Below are positions 10,501 through 20,931 of a stretch of DNA of 22,840 bases, piece after piece (the first letter of the stretch is position 1; each line of letters begins with the position of its first letter). The translations under genes were made by a program, and so were the position numbers. The DNA is taken from the NCBI GenBank assembly GCA_003118195.1, contig BEXV01000521.1, positions 183,876 to 206,715 of the forward strand, written 5' to 3'. Origin of the DNA: Hemicentrotus pulcherrimus. Its lineage: Eukaryota; Echinodermata; Echinoidea; Camarodonta; Strongylocentrotidae. The notes beneath the pieces are model-generated. The model worked only from the letters and a program-made list of their open reading frames with translations, was not told the origin of the DNA and made no database searches.

Positions 10501-12609
10501 GAAGAAGCCTTGCACTTGAGATTCTGCAAGTGGTGTCCTCCATTCTAGAGTTCTTATGTTGTTGATTTCATTGGTGTCATCACCATCTCTGTTGTAAGAC
10601 ACACATCGCCTAATCGAAGGGAACATTGGCTTGGCGGAGTCGGCAATGGTTCTGTAGATGTCTTCTATGAGTTCTTTCCAGAAACTGTTCTCTGCTGTAA
10701 CAGGAAGAAACGCCGTATATGACGATACAATGTCATGCAATTCAGATTCGTCCTTTGATTCTTCGATGCGAGTCATGATTTTAGCCTGAAGACAACATAG
10801 CGCCTTAACATATGCAGGTGAAACGATCTGCTTCATTATTTGACGATTCCACTGTGCCCGGGCGTCTCCTTTATCTCTCCAAATGTCCCACCTTCGTTCA
10901 TCTAACTCAATAGAGCCATTGACATGGACAGGGAGACCAGTGTCTATAGGAAGGGGAAGGAAACTGTATGCCTTTGATGAAATTAGTCGTTTACCCAAAG
11001 GTAGCGCGACTCCGCCCTGTGGCAAGACATGCAGATCTCCTCTATTATATGCATCTAACACAGTATCAGGGACTTCCTTTGGTTTGGCAAAACCATGCTG
11101 CTGATAGATAAGCCAGTCGTCTGATTGCGTCTTCACGCCCCACGCTTGTTGTTCTGTTACAGTGACTCTCATATCGTAATGTACTTCTGTTACTGGAATG
11201 TCTTCGAGGAACTTGGAGACTCCAGTCACTGGATCAGTTTCTTCAGCCGATATTGAAGAAAGAAATGCATCTAAATCTAGTTGGTTGGATTCTGAGATGC
11301 TTGCCTGGACGCTTGAGGTATCCATCATGTTTCCGTGTTCATCAATGGTGGATATGCTGACCTTTTTAACATGGTTCAGGAAAAGGAGCAGGTCAGGTAG
11401 ACCTTTCTTGAATTTACGCATGAGTCCCTTTACGCTGTAAACATCATGTGCCGTCGAAGAGATGGCAGATACCCTTGCCATTGATTCTGTGCGTAAGGGC
11501 AATCGGAACATAGTCGAACCCTGTCCTTCGAAGAACTCAGGCAGGTAGCAGTTGAAAACGTTCGGGAAATCGTCTTTCAGTTTGCCAGTTGGTTTGGCCA
11601 TGAAGCCTGGATACGCTATAGTAGCGTTAGGTACATACTTGACATTTGGATCAAACATTCCCAGCGTATCGCCGTTTGTGTAGAAGCTTGGGCAGTCGGT
11701 TAAGTGATAAACTGCGTTGAAGCCTACACCAAATCTTCCAACCTTTGAGGACAAGTTCCTTTTGCTACCAACTCCAAGGCGTTGGATGCCCTCTATATCA
11801 GCATCAGTAAATGATTTGTTGTTGTATACACAGAGAGCAGGTCCTTGCAATTGAGACATTTCATCTCTAAAGAGGCGGTCTTTTGGATGGGTACGGACAT
11901 CAAGAACTAAGTGCACTTCCGTGGCAGAGGAATCATCCGCATTCTGCACAAGTTCTTTCAGTATTGTATCATCGCAGGAGTAGCCCTTGAGAATATTTTT
12001 TATTCTCTCTGTCAGTGGTTCACGCTGTCCAAATTGCAATAGATTCTGAGCTTCGAGTGTGTGTGGGCCAAGGCCAGGGACAGGCACGGAGTAGTTTTCG
12101 AGGATGTGTTGTCGAATATCTTGCACTCCAAGTATCTTCGCCCAAGTAAGAGGGATATGACCGTGAGCTGTTATGACATCATCTGGAACTGAAATCCAGT
12201 CTACGTCGCAGAAAGAGAGCTCATTAGCGGTTCTCAGGTAGCTGTTGCTATCGGGAACATAGATATCGGTAGGAGGCACATCGTGCATTACCGACGGATT
12301 TGCTGATGCAGCATTGATCAGACATTTCAGGAGTTTCATTACTTCTTCAAACTCACTTTGTTTCAGCTTTCCAATAGTTGAGTCATGGATGCACTTCAGA
12401 GTTGACAAGAAGTCGTCTGTTGAGAATACTCTTTTCATGTGGATGGTTGATAAAAGAGCATCAAAGCCGCGGAGATTGTGGGGGACACGAAAGAGGTGAG
12501 ATCCAACACACTCTTCCTCAAATTCCAATGCCATCTTATCAGTACTCCTGAACACTTTGCCAACCAATAGACACTTCTTTGTCGAAGTTGAGTGGAAGAA
12601 TTCTTGAAT
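7561..12609 (-). CDS. SACS: Sacsin-like protein, third sacsin repeat region (SRR3)
   Basis: This is a 5-kb uninterrupted frame; the first ATG is at 12567, but recognisable sequence (KKCLLVGKVF) already lies upstream. Counting from that ATG, an Hsp90-type (GHKL) ATPase module spans about 180-420: YSCDDTILKELVQNADDSSA (N box at 11923-11946), then QGPALCVYNN, VGRFGVGFNAVYHLTD near residue 275, a FDPN segment and TMFRLPLR. The SFLPLPIDTGLPVHVNG block lies near 540. The remaining roughly 1100 residues are the alpha-helical middle and tail of a sacsin repeat, with family-like phrases such as LPCYEQLDGTYVSLS. The block ends at FIDGERIEGS with TAA at 7561. In a spliced model this exon is 7584-12547. 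It is collinear with, and in the same frame as, both neighbouring blocks. No frameshift was noticed inside. Confidence 0.92.
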   Translation of the reverse strand: MQEFFHSTSTKKCLLVGKVFRSTDKMALEFEEECVGSHLFRVPHNLRGFDALLSTIHMKRVFSTDDFLSTLKCIHDSTIGKLKQSEFEEVMKLLKCLINAASANPSVMHDVPPTDIYVPDSNSYLRTANELSFCDVDWISVPDDVITAHGHIPLTWAKILGVQDIRQHILENYSVPVPGLGPHTLEAQNLLQFGQREPLTERIKNILKGYSCDDTILKELVQNADDSSATEVHLVLDVRTHPKDRLFRDEMSQLQGPALCVYNNKSFTDADIEGIQRLGVGSKRNLSSKVGRFGVGFNAVYHLTDCPSFYTNGDTLGMFDPNVKYVPNATIAYPGFMAKPTGKLKDDFPNVFNCYLPEFFEGQGSTMFRLPLRTESMARVSAISSTAHDVYSVKGLMRKFKKGLPDLLLFLNHVKKVSISTIDEHGNMMDTSSVQASISESNQLDLDAFLSSISAEETDPVTGVSKFLEDIPVTEVHYDMRVTVTEQQAWGVKTQSDDWLIYQQHGFAKPKEVPDTVLDAYNRGDLHVLPQGGVALPLGKRLISSKAYSFLPLPIDTGLPVHVNGSIELDERRWDIWRDKGDARAQWNRQIMKQIVSPAYVKALCCLQAKIMTRIEESKDESELHDIVSSYTAFLPVTAENSFWKELIEDIYRTIADSAKPMFPSIRRCVSYNRDGDDTNEINNIRTLEWRTPLAESQVQGFFDSPIVTDRSLRSIVSDLGFPLIECSQNVQTIFSDSLQDCRKGDILEITPARLISHLSSNAVEDVGLAPMELPKQLSDTVIQGTATLGVILNYCSQCENFKDNVEALPLLATSDGILRTFSTETPVYITEFDYLFPSSRSKFLDRSIRKYFNEDFDLICHFDIPCVASLVREELCPMIFECDQYVQWDKSEPTERWINGLWKCLATCKNPDELTCLSKWSILPCRKNGDTGVTRHLVSLSKATSVMNKLSGMSHILGALSSLGVSEVDRSLDFEEAEQLITKIVAHEDRPDAVLGVFDHVIQTNASLFDRLTTTQRDHILRYLTTHMPERLVENVDNRRIIMNLPCYEQLDGTYVSLSHTSTVYVVRADLPREEMTTWMAEYDYIFLRENVGLKELFKAIGCVFVSECDTMTKFIFPNFHLLSSEIRLKHLDNLSRHRCQIEGGVEKCMKLRDFPFLEDNDGELRLGREFFDRGNTVFAKMLTESKFPSEKIIERVQPSFLHKFGVQAEVTADMFLDFAEELSTNLTKERKERKKLAEQSKTLVKELFRNCTLHKNDLFLNSVKFIDFIIPDAPEMSLKKLHPYHMDVNMGVRFDSSTLPVNAQLVWCSMRLLPEYCSSRRLYCCHEKDSILKKLGVVKKPITESVIDNTSKMCCRVHDQGNQTEFQVLAKVMGATYLFLDSACERHKVQRCSESTDRCRCCQLISEKLSDVPCVVIQSVPPLVRPSLVCRQLCGDLFQPHLYQLPDGLIPFSKLLYSLGSTPTPSFPQLATVLNGLASHSVKEMKNPNMLKAITAASQLFLQQIESLTSAKLNKVSLQADLEGIQVVHLPASSKGKLLPSTEIFIKDETDHTKRLVESNVPFLPDEVTKQLANVNALVDSMPKHLKPRSVKACVTERVDTSARPCLYQQVGQCKFDTRLNGLMTSKEFVKAIQRLLEVGSDTDVSANHQRIDKLKNLRLQCMAELPTSLFIDGERIEGS

Positions 12610-12631
12610 CTAGGCTATGCCATCACCTTAC
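12548..12631 (-). other. Candidate 84-nt intron or double in-frame stop interruption
   Basis: Exon D reads ...IYRFLDLRLK, then TAA (12628-12630), five sense codons and TAG (12610-12612); the same frame then continues into SRR3. The donor GTAAGG at 12631 is strong, and the acceptor GTGTTCAG ends at 12548. Both are phase 2, so removing 84 nt joins ...LRLK to STDKMALEF in frame. A branch-like CTCAAC lies about 40 nt before the acceptor. However, the removed segment includes KKCLLVGKVF, which resembles conserved sacsin linker sequence, so nonsense mutation or recent intronisation must be considered. Confidence 0.45.
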
Positions 12632-15600
12632 TTCAGTCGCAAGTCAAGGAATCTATAGATTTCTTGGCAAACACGTGGAAGGTTTTCGATATTTTCTGGT
12701 CTACTGCTAATGGATTGAAGTTGCTGCAAAACGACATCCACTGCTGGATCTAGGACTATCCCAAGAAATCTCTTCACCTGAAAGGGAATCCTTATTTTAC
12801 TTTCGTCTAGAACCGGGGCAACTTCGCTGACCAGTGACAGTTTTTCGGACACATATATGGTATCACGTGAAGCTTTTCTCACAGAGGAATTCCTGTAGGT
12901 AACAGGAATGAAGGCTATGTTGTTCAGTTGATTCTGGAGGCTACGGTCCTTAGCCCATGAAGAATTCTCTTTCTTCAGTCTGTAAGTGAGGTACTCGATT
13001 AGTACGCGATCATGCCCACAGTCAGTAGGTTTGCCCTGTAATTTCTGTACACATTTGATGAAATCGGTGCCAGATATATCATCTTGTACCATTCCCAAAT
13101 GCACCAGAAAATGCAAGCAGTCCCAATTGGCGAAGCTGCCGTAAGGAAACCGTCTATCTCCCTCTTCGAAAAGGATATTTGCTTTTCCAGTCGGGTGTAT
13201 CAATTCCGCTGGCCTCTTCAAGTTCTTGCCATCTGGTGAAGTTGGAATACATGCAATGGTTCTCAATGTCTCCCGTAGGTCAACGTTCGACAAACAGTAG
13301 TGAATCAGATGATCTCGTACCTCGGTTGGAAATACAGATATCTGTGGCAGAAAATATTTCTGAAAGAAGTCATGCTTCGAACATGTATGTCTCTTCAAGT
13401 GCTCCCCAAGTCCAAGCATTTCTAGAGTAGATCGTATCTCCTTTGGCATCTCGGTAACTATTCGCTTCGTGTGTTGCATCTGAAGGACCTTCTTTACTGC
13501 TGAAGCGACGTGTGGTGATTCTAGTAGTAGTGGATCAAAAAAGATGGCCTGTTTAAATGACCACGTCCTGTCTCCTTCCCAGAAGATATTTGCATCATGT
13601 GAATCAGAGGCTACCAATATGTTATAGAATCCTTTTAGCATAGCATAGCCATCACTGCCTGGGGTAATGTTAGATCCATTAGGCCACAACCTGTAGAAGT
13701 TATCTGAGGAACTATTTACTCCAGAAATCCGTTCTTCGCTCGACATTTGTGCTACCTGACGCTGAAATTCTTGATTTGCCAGCAAAGTCACGTAGGCCTT
13801 TGATATGATATCTTCGAAAACAGCATCATTCCATTTCGTGAAGTAGTTTGAATCTGAGTCGCTCGTAGGTTTCCAGAGATGTCGACGGTCTGCAGAAATG
13901 GCAAAGAATCCATTACAATGACAAGGTAGGTGACTTTGTGGAACTGAGAGAGGCAACCCATTGTAGAGTTTACCATCTACTTTTCCAGACAACGGTAACT
14001 TTACTGCCACGCCACCTACAGGAGCCAATCCCGACTTTTGTCCTTGTGAAGTTTGCCACATCTTGTGTGCTGACGTTGTTCCCACGCTTGTAACTGACAT
14101 CAGCTCGTGTTTTCTCGGCTTCTCTTGTGTCTGCAGATATTTCTTTCCATAGGGAATTATGTTTCGCACAACACATTCTTTTTTGATCAAAGGCGTGATT
14201 TGATTCTGTTTTCTGACATCTCCTGTACTCAGCTTGAATTCTGCCATGATATCACGACCGCCTTCAGACTCTTTTTCAATTGCGAACAGTTGACTGGATT
14301 CTGATGGATGCTTTGCACTAGGTAGAAGCACAAAAGCCTTGACAACGCGAATATTGTTGGTAAATGCCAACAAATCTTCGGAAGAACGCCACAGATCAGT
14401 GAGTAGTGATTTGCACTTATCTTCATCGTAATGTTCGTCAGAGATCTCACCTCTCAATGCCGCATGTCTAGAGCGAAGAGGCAACCGGAATAGTGTGCCA
14501 TCGTAGCAAACATTCCCATTGCTTTCTTGCAGACTACAATTGAAAACACCTTCGTATGGTGAAAATTGGTCTTTGTACATGGCAATGGCGTTGTTGTTAC
14601 CTTGCAGATTTATCCTGATACCAGGACTTTCTTTGCTTTTAAGCATAGCTCCAAGATGAGTTGCATGTGGATCAAACACCTGCAAGTACTGTCTACTCAG
14701 GAAGCTGGGTACATCTGTCAGATGGTAGACAGAGTTGAAGCCAAGCCCAAAGCGCCCAATCTTAGACGTGTCAAGTTCTTTTGTTGCACCGCCAAGCTTT
14801 GTGATGTTCTGAAAATCCTCGGGTGTAAAAGATGCGTCATTGTACACCCAGAAAGCTGGCCCTTGACAATCAACCATGCCCTTGTCAAACAAGCTTGAAC
14901 GTGCTTCAGAATTTTCCCGAAGGTCCAACATGAAGTATACCTTTGTTGCTCCTGCGTCTTCCGCATTTTGAATCATTTCTTTCGGGATTGAACTCTCAAG
15001 GTAGCTATCTTTAATGATGTTCTTAAGTCTTGTGGTCAGTGGTTCATACTGACCTGCTTGTTCTATCCAAGTCAAATCTTCGGCAGCAAGAATCTTCCGG
15101 CCAAGGGGTAGAATCCCCAAAGAGCGAACAATGCCAATAGGCAGTGTCCCATCAACGATGAAGGTATTGTCTTCCCTCAGCTTATCTTGAACTTCATCGG
15201 AATCTCCACGACACTCAACGTCTTCAAAAACGCAGCACTTAGGGTCAACCAATTCCAGGAAGTTTTCCTCGTTGGTTGGTACAAGAATGTTTTGGGACTC
15301 CTGGGAAAGGTCACCTTTGCATATCTCGTCTAAGAGTATCAGTGCCTTTTGCACTACACGTTTCTTTTCTCTGCAGAATTCCATCCGCTGTTCCACAGAA
15401 CCCAACTTTGGCTCGCTCTTCTGAATCTGTATGATGATCTCATGAATCTGCGTTTTTGATATACATTTCTTGACTCCAAGAGCTAGGAAAAGGTGTTCAT
15501 ACTTGGTACTGAATTCTGGAGGTATGGAAGAAATGTAAGGATGAAAAGCATTTTCACGGCTTGACAGGATTGCCCGATGAATTTCAACAAATCCTGTTCC

Positions 15601-17258
15601 AGTCCAAATGCATGCAGGTAACCGTGTTGTCAGCTTCAGTATCACTTCATCTTCCTTTCTTGCAGTTGAAAGCAAGCTGTACACACCATGAACCATCTTC
15701 TCTAGTTTCCTTGAACTATCAGAGTTTCCGGCTGTACAATGACACCTCGAAACTACAGCCATCTGTTCAAGGGTATTTTTGATGTTGGGGTGTTCTTTAA
15801 CTCCTAGACTACGCAGGAGGGTATTTGGAACAGTCTTCTTGGGAAAGGGTATGGTAGCACCACAAGCTAGTATGTTAACCTTGGTAGGGATCACAGTTTC
15901 GGTTGGACTGATCATTTGTCTCTCTGACCTGTGCCATGGAATGCCTTGAGGGTAGAACTCCGGGCTCTTCATAAGACATGGGATGCATCTTTTGTCTGCC
16001 AAGAACTGCTGTAAGGATTGATCACTTTCTCCGGCCAAAGGTTCCTTTAGCTTGTTTTGGTATTCTCCCAAGAATGACATTAAGACTTCTGCTTTCTTGA
16101 TGTTGTTCTCGCTGGTTATTTCTTCAACTAACCTGGCTAATTCAATTGCAGTGACATTACTTTGGTGACGCAAACCAAGCTCTCGTAGTGATTCCAAGAG
16201 CCCTTCATCTACATATCTCGCAGATGGAAAGGAACCTTTGCTGAAGAGCGCAGGCATGTACTGGTCGTCTGGGTCAAAGAGACTGTCAGGGGACTTGAGA
16301 TCACCTGCAACGGTAAGGATAAATCCTTGTGACCTCATTTTCGACAGATGGTTGCCAATATCGCGTTTGATAGATTTGAAATCACGCAATATCCACATTC
16401 CTACATCCTCAAGAACGGTCTTGTCACTGATGTCACAGCAAATAGCATCGACAATGTCTTTCAACAGCTCCTTCCTTTGTTTCTCAATCACCTCTAAATC
16501 TGAAAAGAGTTTCAGAATGGCATCGTCATTGCAGCAAATCATATCATACTCCGGAAGGTGATGCTTCGGCAATTGGTCTGTAGAAGTCCGACAAAAGGTA
16601 AGACTGACATCATTTGCAGACACAACTCTACCTCGGCCTGAGGGAATTCTAGGAATGGTATCGAAGAGGGGAATTTGACGAAGGAAATTTCTTTCTACAT
16701 CGGTGAGAGAACAGCCGGTGAAGAACCTTACCAAGACTAGTCTCTCCTTCTTGGAAAGACTCTTGGTAGTCGTCTGTAGCGCTTTTGGATCTGGTACTGC
16801 TGTCAGTGCTCCGATTACACCCTTCTTCGATGGACTTCTGAGGTAACTGCCTCCGATCAGCAGAGCAGTGTCTATGAATGTAGGACAAGAACAGATGACG
16901 AGGCCAATCTTGGTAAGAACCACCTCCTCTGGACGATCAAACTTGTCTGAGCCGTAACTCTGGCTGATGCATGTTGAATTCCGTTTAAGAAAAGCAAGGA
17001 CTACTTCACCAGATTGCCGCTCTTCAACCTGTATTAGAGGAAGGTCTATGTATTTCTCAATTGAGTTACGTTGACATGTATTCAGTAGCTTCCAAATACC
17101 TTTTAGCCATTCTCGAGGAGGCTGGTTGCCTTTGCCGGGATGCCAGAGTACAGTACTTCCGCGGTCCGTCGCGAACCATTCTTTAGGAAGAGTCTCCCGA
17201 ATTAAGCGTGCTAGATTTTTATCCGACATCTTTTGCAACTGGACAGATCCATGTCCAG
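12632..17258 (-). CDS. SACS: Sacsin-like protein, giant exon D: end of SRR1 and all of SRR2
   Basis: This is a 4627-nt exon. The start at 17258 follows a pyrimidine-rich acceptor (TTTCTTTTTCTTTAAAG) and restores the codon split after exon C; residues read before that point are intron translation. The first roughly 700 residues (MSDKNLARLIRE, HPGKGNQPPREWLKGIWKLL and so on) are the helical second half of SRR1. Then QYEPLTTRLKNIIKDSY opens the second ATPase module, with [13 protein letters not shown] (N box at 14947-14970), CQGPAFWVYND, IGRFGLGFNSVYHLTD (about 14720-14760), FDPHATHLGA and TLFRLPLR. The later NGFFAISADRRHLW block matches the sacsin pattern, although the usual FLPLP..TGLPVHVNG here reads YNGLPLSVPQSHLPCHCNG. 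The tail includes LIHPTGKA and FPYGSFANWD, which are phrases typical of SRR2. The block ends ...YRFLDLRLK, directly followed by TAA unless the 84-nt segment is spliced. Confidence 0.93.
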
Positions 17259-17561
17259 CTTTAAAGAAAAAGAAAGTAGTGAAAAAGATAGAGAAACATA
17301 GTTGTAAAAAAAAACTACAAACTAAGATTATGGAAAGCGAATAGTAGGCATTCAGATGAATCTTTGTAAGACTGCTAGTCGAGTTATAGGTCCATATCAT
17401 TTCACACGAAAAAAAAACCTATAGATCATCAAACGTGGTTTTATTTGTTTAAATAAAATAATATCATCTGTCTTTCAAAGGAGAATCTACATTGTGTTGT
17501 ATTTGTGAAAATGCTTGATTACACATTATGGACCACTGAATGAGTTAAATGCACGACTATA

Positions 17562-17568
17562 CTGAGAC
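17562..17568. repeat. Target-site duplication, left copy
   Basis: CTGAGAC directly abuts the left end of the 739-bp element and is repeated exactly at 18308-18314 beside the right end. It is 7 bp by direct reading. hAT elements usually duplicate 8 bp, so one base may have been lost or altered. Confidence 0.75.
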
Positions 17569-18307
17569 CAGGGACTTGATAGACAAGGACTGGAATCAAG
17601 CCGGCGAAAGTCTTGTAATTTATTCAACGCATTCGTGAGTTCTAAAGCGTAACAATAGGATGTGTAACATTCCACTTGGCTTTGAAGTTCCATGCTCCGT
17701 CCCGCACTTCCACTGCCGGGGACTTTCGGAAGCCAGGCACCAGTTTTACATTTATTACAAAATATCAAATTACGGGCAAAATTTCAGTGTAAATCAAAAA
17801 CTTTATATGGGGATTGTATTGAGAATAGTGCATCAAACAAATTTTCAAATTTAGAACTCCGTCCTTCCTAAAATTTGTGTGCCAGAGTTGGTAAAAGAAA
17901 AATTACATCCTGACAAAAACTCAATATTTTAGGATGATGCGCTAATTTGTGCATGCTTTAATGTCCCGTTATTTGATCCATGATTTACAATCTTCAATAA
18001 CATTTAGTTCGCTAATGCGTGTTTTCGCGTGTTTTTTGTATTTTTCAACTTTAAAAAAGGTTGAAATTACACAAGTTTGTGTTCGCTTGTTTTACTCTTT
18101 ACACATTCAACAGTGGATGATAAATAATTGGAAGGGACAGCGAACAATTGCTGTGATACCATTTTCTGATGTAGGAATTCTAAATCCTGAAATTTCATGT
18201 GCTCTTTTATTCTACCAGCTGCAGATTAGCGCATAACTTTTCGGCGGCGTGGAGCATGGGGTCAAAGGAGAGCGGCTTGATTCCAGTCCTTGTCTATCAA
18301 GTCCCTG
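17569..18307. mobile_element. Non-autonomous hAT-like DNA transposon (MITE), 739 bp
   Basis: The element has perfect 35-bp terminal inverted repeats: 17569-17603 and the reverse complement of 18273-18307. Both ends begin CAGGGACTTG when read inwards. It is flanked by exact CTGAGAC copies at 17562-17568 and 18308-18314. CAGGG termini fit the hAT superfamily. The interior is AT-rich with subterminal echoes: ATGCGCTAAT near 17937 and its inverse near 18225, and CCATGCTC near 17691 and GAGCATGG near 18252. It encodes no recognisable transposase, so it would depend on a transposase supplied elsewhere. Identical TIRs suggest a fairly recent insertion into the intron. Confidence 0.85.
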
Positions 18308-18314
18308 CTGAGAC
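18308..18314. repeat. Target-site duplication, right copy
   Basis: CTGAGAC directly follows the right terminal repeat of the MITE and is identical to 17562-17568. Confidence 0.75.
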
Positions 18315-18357
18315 ATAACTCAGGAAAAATGGCACACACAAAACAACATTTTCTTAC

Positions 18358-19917
18358 CAGCTTTTTCCAGGAGTTTGAGCAAGTCCACGTTGAGGTTTGG
18401 CAGAATGAGACTGTTACCCATGTTGTAGCACATGCTCTGGTCAAGTTCCCTGGTGGGTATGAAGACAGTCCGCGTTGTGGCAGATCTAGTGGCGAATGGC
18501 ACAAAGTCGCCGTTGGCTAAAGGCAAAAGCCTTAAACCGATCAGTCGAGGGGTCTTCGTCCTGGCCATGATGTACTCTAGTAACACCAGTTTGTCATCGC
18601 TGCTCAGGGTTTCCAGGACTCCGTGTTGGCTCTTGTGAATGCAATCAATGATGACTTCAGGTGAGATCACTTTGGCGTTGAAGTTGATGTAGTCTTTGCT
18701 TTGAATGATGTTCTTGATGTGTCGAGGTACCTCAGCTACAGGGACATTCGCCGCTTTGAGGACAGTCAAGATGATCCGTTCTGTGTTCTCGTCTACATCG
18801 GTCAAGAAGTTGAAGACAGCATCCTGGATCTTAACCCACGAACCCATCTCATTGCCCTTCTTTGTGTAGATGACTGTATGTTTGCTCAGCAATTGGTATA
18901 TTGGTTTAAGAAGCAACTTCCACTGTGGTCTGACCTGATCTGGGACTGGCCAAGCTCTGTAGATTTCATCGGGAGGCAGCCTCTGCTCTTTGATGGCAAA
19001 AGTCAGCATGTTCATGTATGCATCTGGTAGGAGTTTTGTCACCAGTAGGGAGTTCCATTTCGCATCGATATCCCCTTGCACCCGATCAGCACCAGGCCAT
19101 TTGATTGATCTTCTGTCACTGTTAACACCGAAGAAACCGTGGATATGAACTGGAAGTCCTGTCAAGCTCTCATCACCGGGAGGCAAAGGGAGGAAACAGA
19201 ACACTCGACCGCTGAAATCATCTCGTCGTTTACGAGGCATGTTGTAAGGCATGGCAACACCGACCCAAGGAATGTATCCGTGTTTGTCAGCCATACTCAA
19301 TACATCGTCGTTCACCTCACTGCCTCCCACAACCTGATTTACGATCCAATCCATACGACGTTTCGACTCTGCGACCTGCATAGTCAACGTGAGCTGATGA
19401 GTCAAAGAGGCTCGCGTTCTTTGTCCGATTCTCACCTTACTGTTTTCTTCTAATACATGGGAGAACTTCTCTCGTTCGGACTTCATCAACGCAAGAGATT
19501 TAGGGCATATCTCTACTCTGGATCTGATCTGAGTTTGAGCCTGATCTATCCTTCTGCTGATGTCGATTGTCTCTAGTGATCGAAGAAACAGCAGAACCAC
19601 GTCAGTATCATCGACGAAGGATTCCATGAGCCGTACCATAGCGGCGTCGTCGTAAACATTTTCACAGAGTTCGCTGCCCTCTTGCCGTATAGGGAATCGA
19701 AACACCGTTCCATCGAAGGGTTGCCCATCACTGATGGCGTAAGACGTTTCAGGAAACAGGTTGATGTACGGGGTAAACTGATCCACGAATACTGGTGAAC
19801 TTAAGATATCGGCGTGCTGGATCACATTCAGTTTGGTTCCTGTTTCTCCACGTCCAAAGTGACGCTCATGAGGATCAATGAAAGCAAGCGTTTCTCCGCT
19901 GAGGATGCTTGGCAAAT
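18358..19917 (-). CDS. SACS: Sacsin-like protein, exon C: second half of SRR1 ATPase and following region
   Basis: This is a 1560-nt exon. The acceptor TCCTTTTCCCTAG| ends at 19918. The first two bases complete the codon split after exon B, giving ...HLT-DLPSILSG, the expected continuation of the ATPase fold. FIDPHERHFG, FVDQFTPY and GTVFRFPIR follow; these phrases mark the rest of the first GHKL module. Near the middle, VFCFLPLPPGDESLTGLPVHIHGFFGVNSDRR is the conserved block of sacsin repeats, then WNSLLVTKLLPDAYMNML. The exon ends ...LLKLLEKA at donor GTAAGA (18357); the ATG at 19957 is intronic and not a start. SRR1 in sacsin binds and hydrolyses ATP as part of a chaperone-like repeat. Confidence 0.93.
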
Positions 19918-20931
19918 CTAGGGAAAAGGACAGATCATTGATGTAAGACATAAACACATCGTCATGGATGGTGAAATAATCTAGAGTCAGGAGCGACTGC
20001 CAAAGTGCCTATTTTAGCTAAACAAAATACTGGGCCTTTGGTGGTCATAATTGTCATCATTGTTGATTTTGTGTGGCTGGTTAGAGGCGTTAAGTGTGAC
20101 AGCGTGAATGTTTTAGTTAAGCTTCCGTGTAAATGACATTAAGAACCATCGGCAGAAATACTTAGTATGCAGCACTTACGTCGTATATATCACTGGCACT
20201 TAATGTATTCAATGTGATAAGAACGCGATTGGTAGGTTTTATTTAGAAATAGCTTTTTGTATGTTGATAGAACGAAAGAAGAACTCATTAAAAATCTATT
20301 GCTTGTTTTACTTGCTGATAAAATGTGACTGTCATCATAGAGCTTTCACCATTCAACAATATGGATTTACTTTGCAGTCGTTTTTATCCCTCCCTCTTTT
20401 AAAATTGCCTTCTTGTCAAAGTTGGAAATGCCGAATCATGTTATTTGTCTAAATGGTAAATAAATAATGTGCTTCAGGGCTATACGTAGCGTTCTTTCTC
20501 TGATTCATGTTCAGTATGGATTCAGTACATGATTTAATTTCTTATATGGTCTATTTATTAATGATTGTGTCAAAAGGTTTATCGATATCGTATCCCCTTC
20601 CAGAAGATATATGTTTGACAACATGAAATTGAAACGTACCAAATCGAATCACATATAATTTCGGTTCGCCGTTACGCTTGTAACAAATTGAGAGTCCTGT
20701 CATGATGTTACCACTTTCCTGACATAAATGTGCACTATATTTTGATATTCTGAAGTCATTTTTAAATGTCATGTGACTCCATATGAATATCGCAAGATCG
20801 TAGGTTGTCAAAAACTATTTTGAATTGTGAAAAAAACTTTTTCCCTTTCGAAGGTGAGAATATCGACTGGATAATATACTCGTGTGATAATTACCCCTCC
20901 CTCTCCTAAAAAGGGACAATGAATATCCTAC
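19918..20931 (-). other. Intron between exons B and C
   Basis: The donor ACTG|GTAGGA is at 20931, and the acceptor CCTTTTCCCTAG| ends at 19918. Phase 1, 1014 nt. The joined codon G|AT gives Asp in HLTDLPS, exactly as sacsin homology demands. The interior is AT-rich with no repeat or gene recognised. Confidence 0.88.

Larger units (their letters stand above)
17259..18357 (-). other. Intron between exons C and D, carrying a MITE
   Basis: The donor CTG|GTAAGA is at 18357, and the acceptor is TTTCTTTAAAG| with exon D starting at 17258. Phase 1 on both sides joins G + CT GGA. The intron is 1099 nt, of which 739 nt is a transposon insertion (17569-18307). Without it and one copy of the target duplication, about 353 nt of host intron remain. 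Confidence 0.85.

Noticed and set aside
7561..12630. Programmed stop-codon readthrough as the explanation for the three stops
   Set aside because: The contexts (TAA GGT, TAG ATT, TAA GCA) match no known readthrough signal, and two stops 15 nt apart make readthrough unlikely.
17259..17400. N-terminal extension of exon D, a hydrophobic stretch resembling a signal or membrane segment (SIILVCSFFLQLCFSIFF)
   Set aside because: It is the translated pyrimidine tract of the intron acceptor. The codon phase from exon C joins at 17258.
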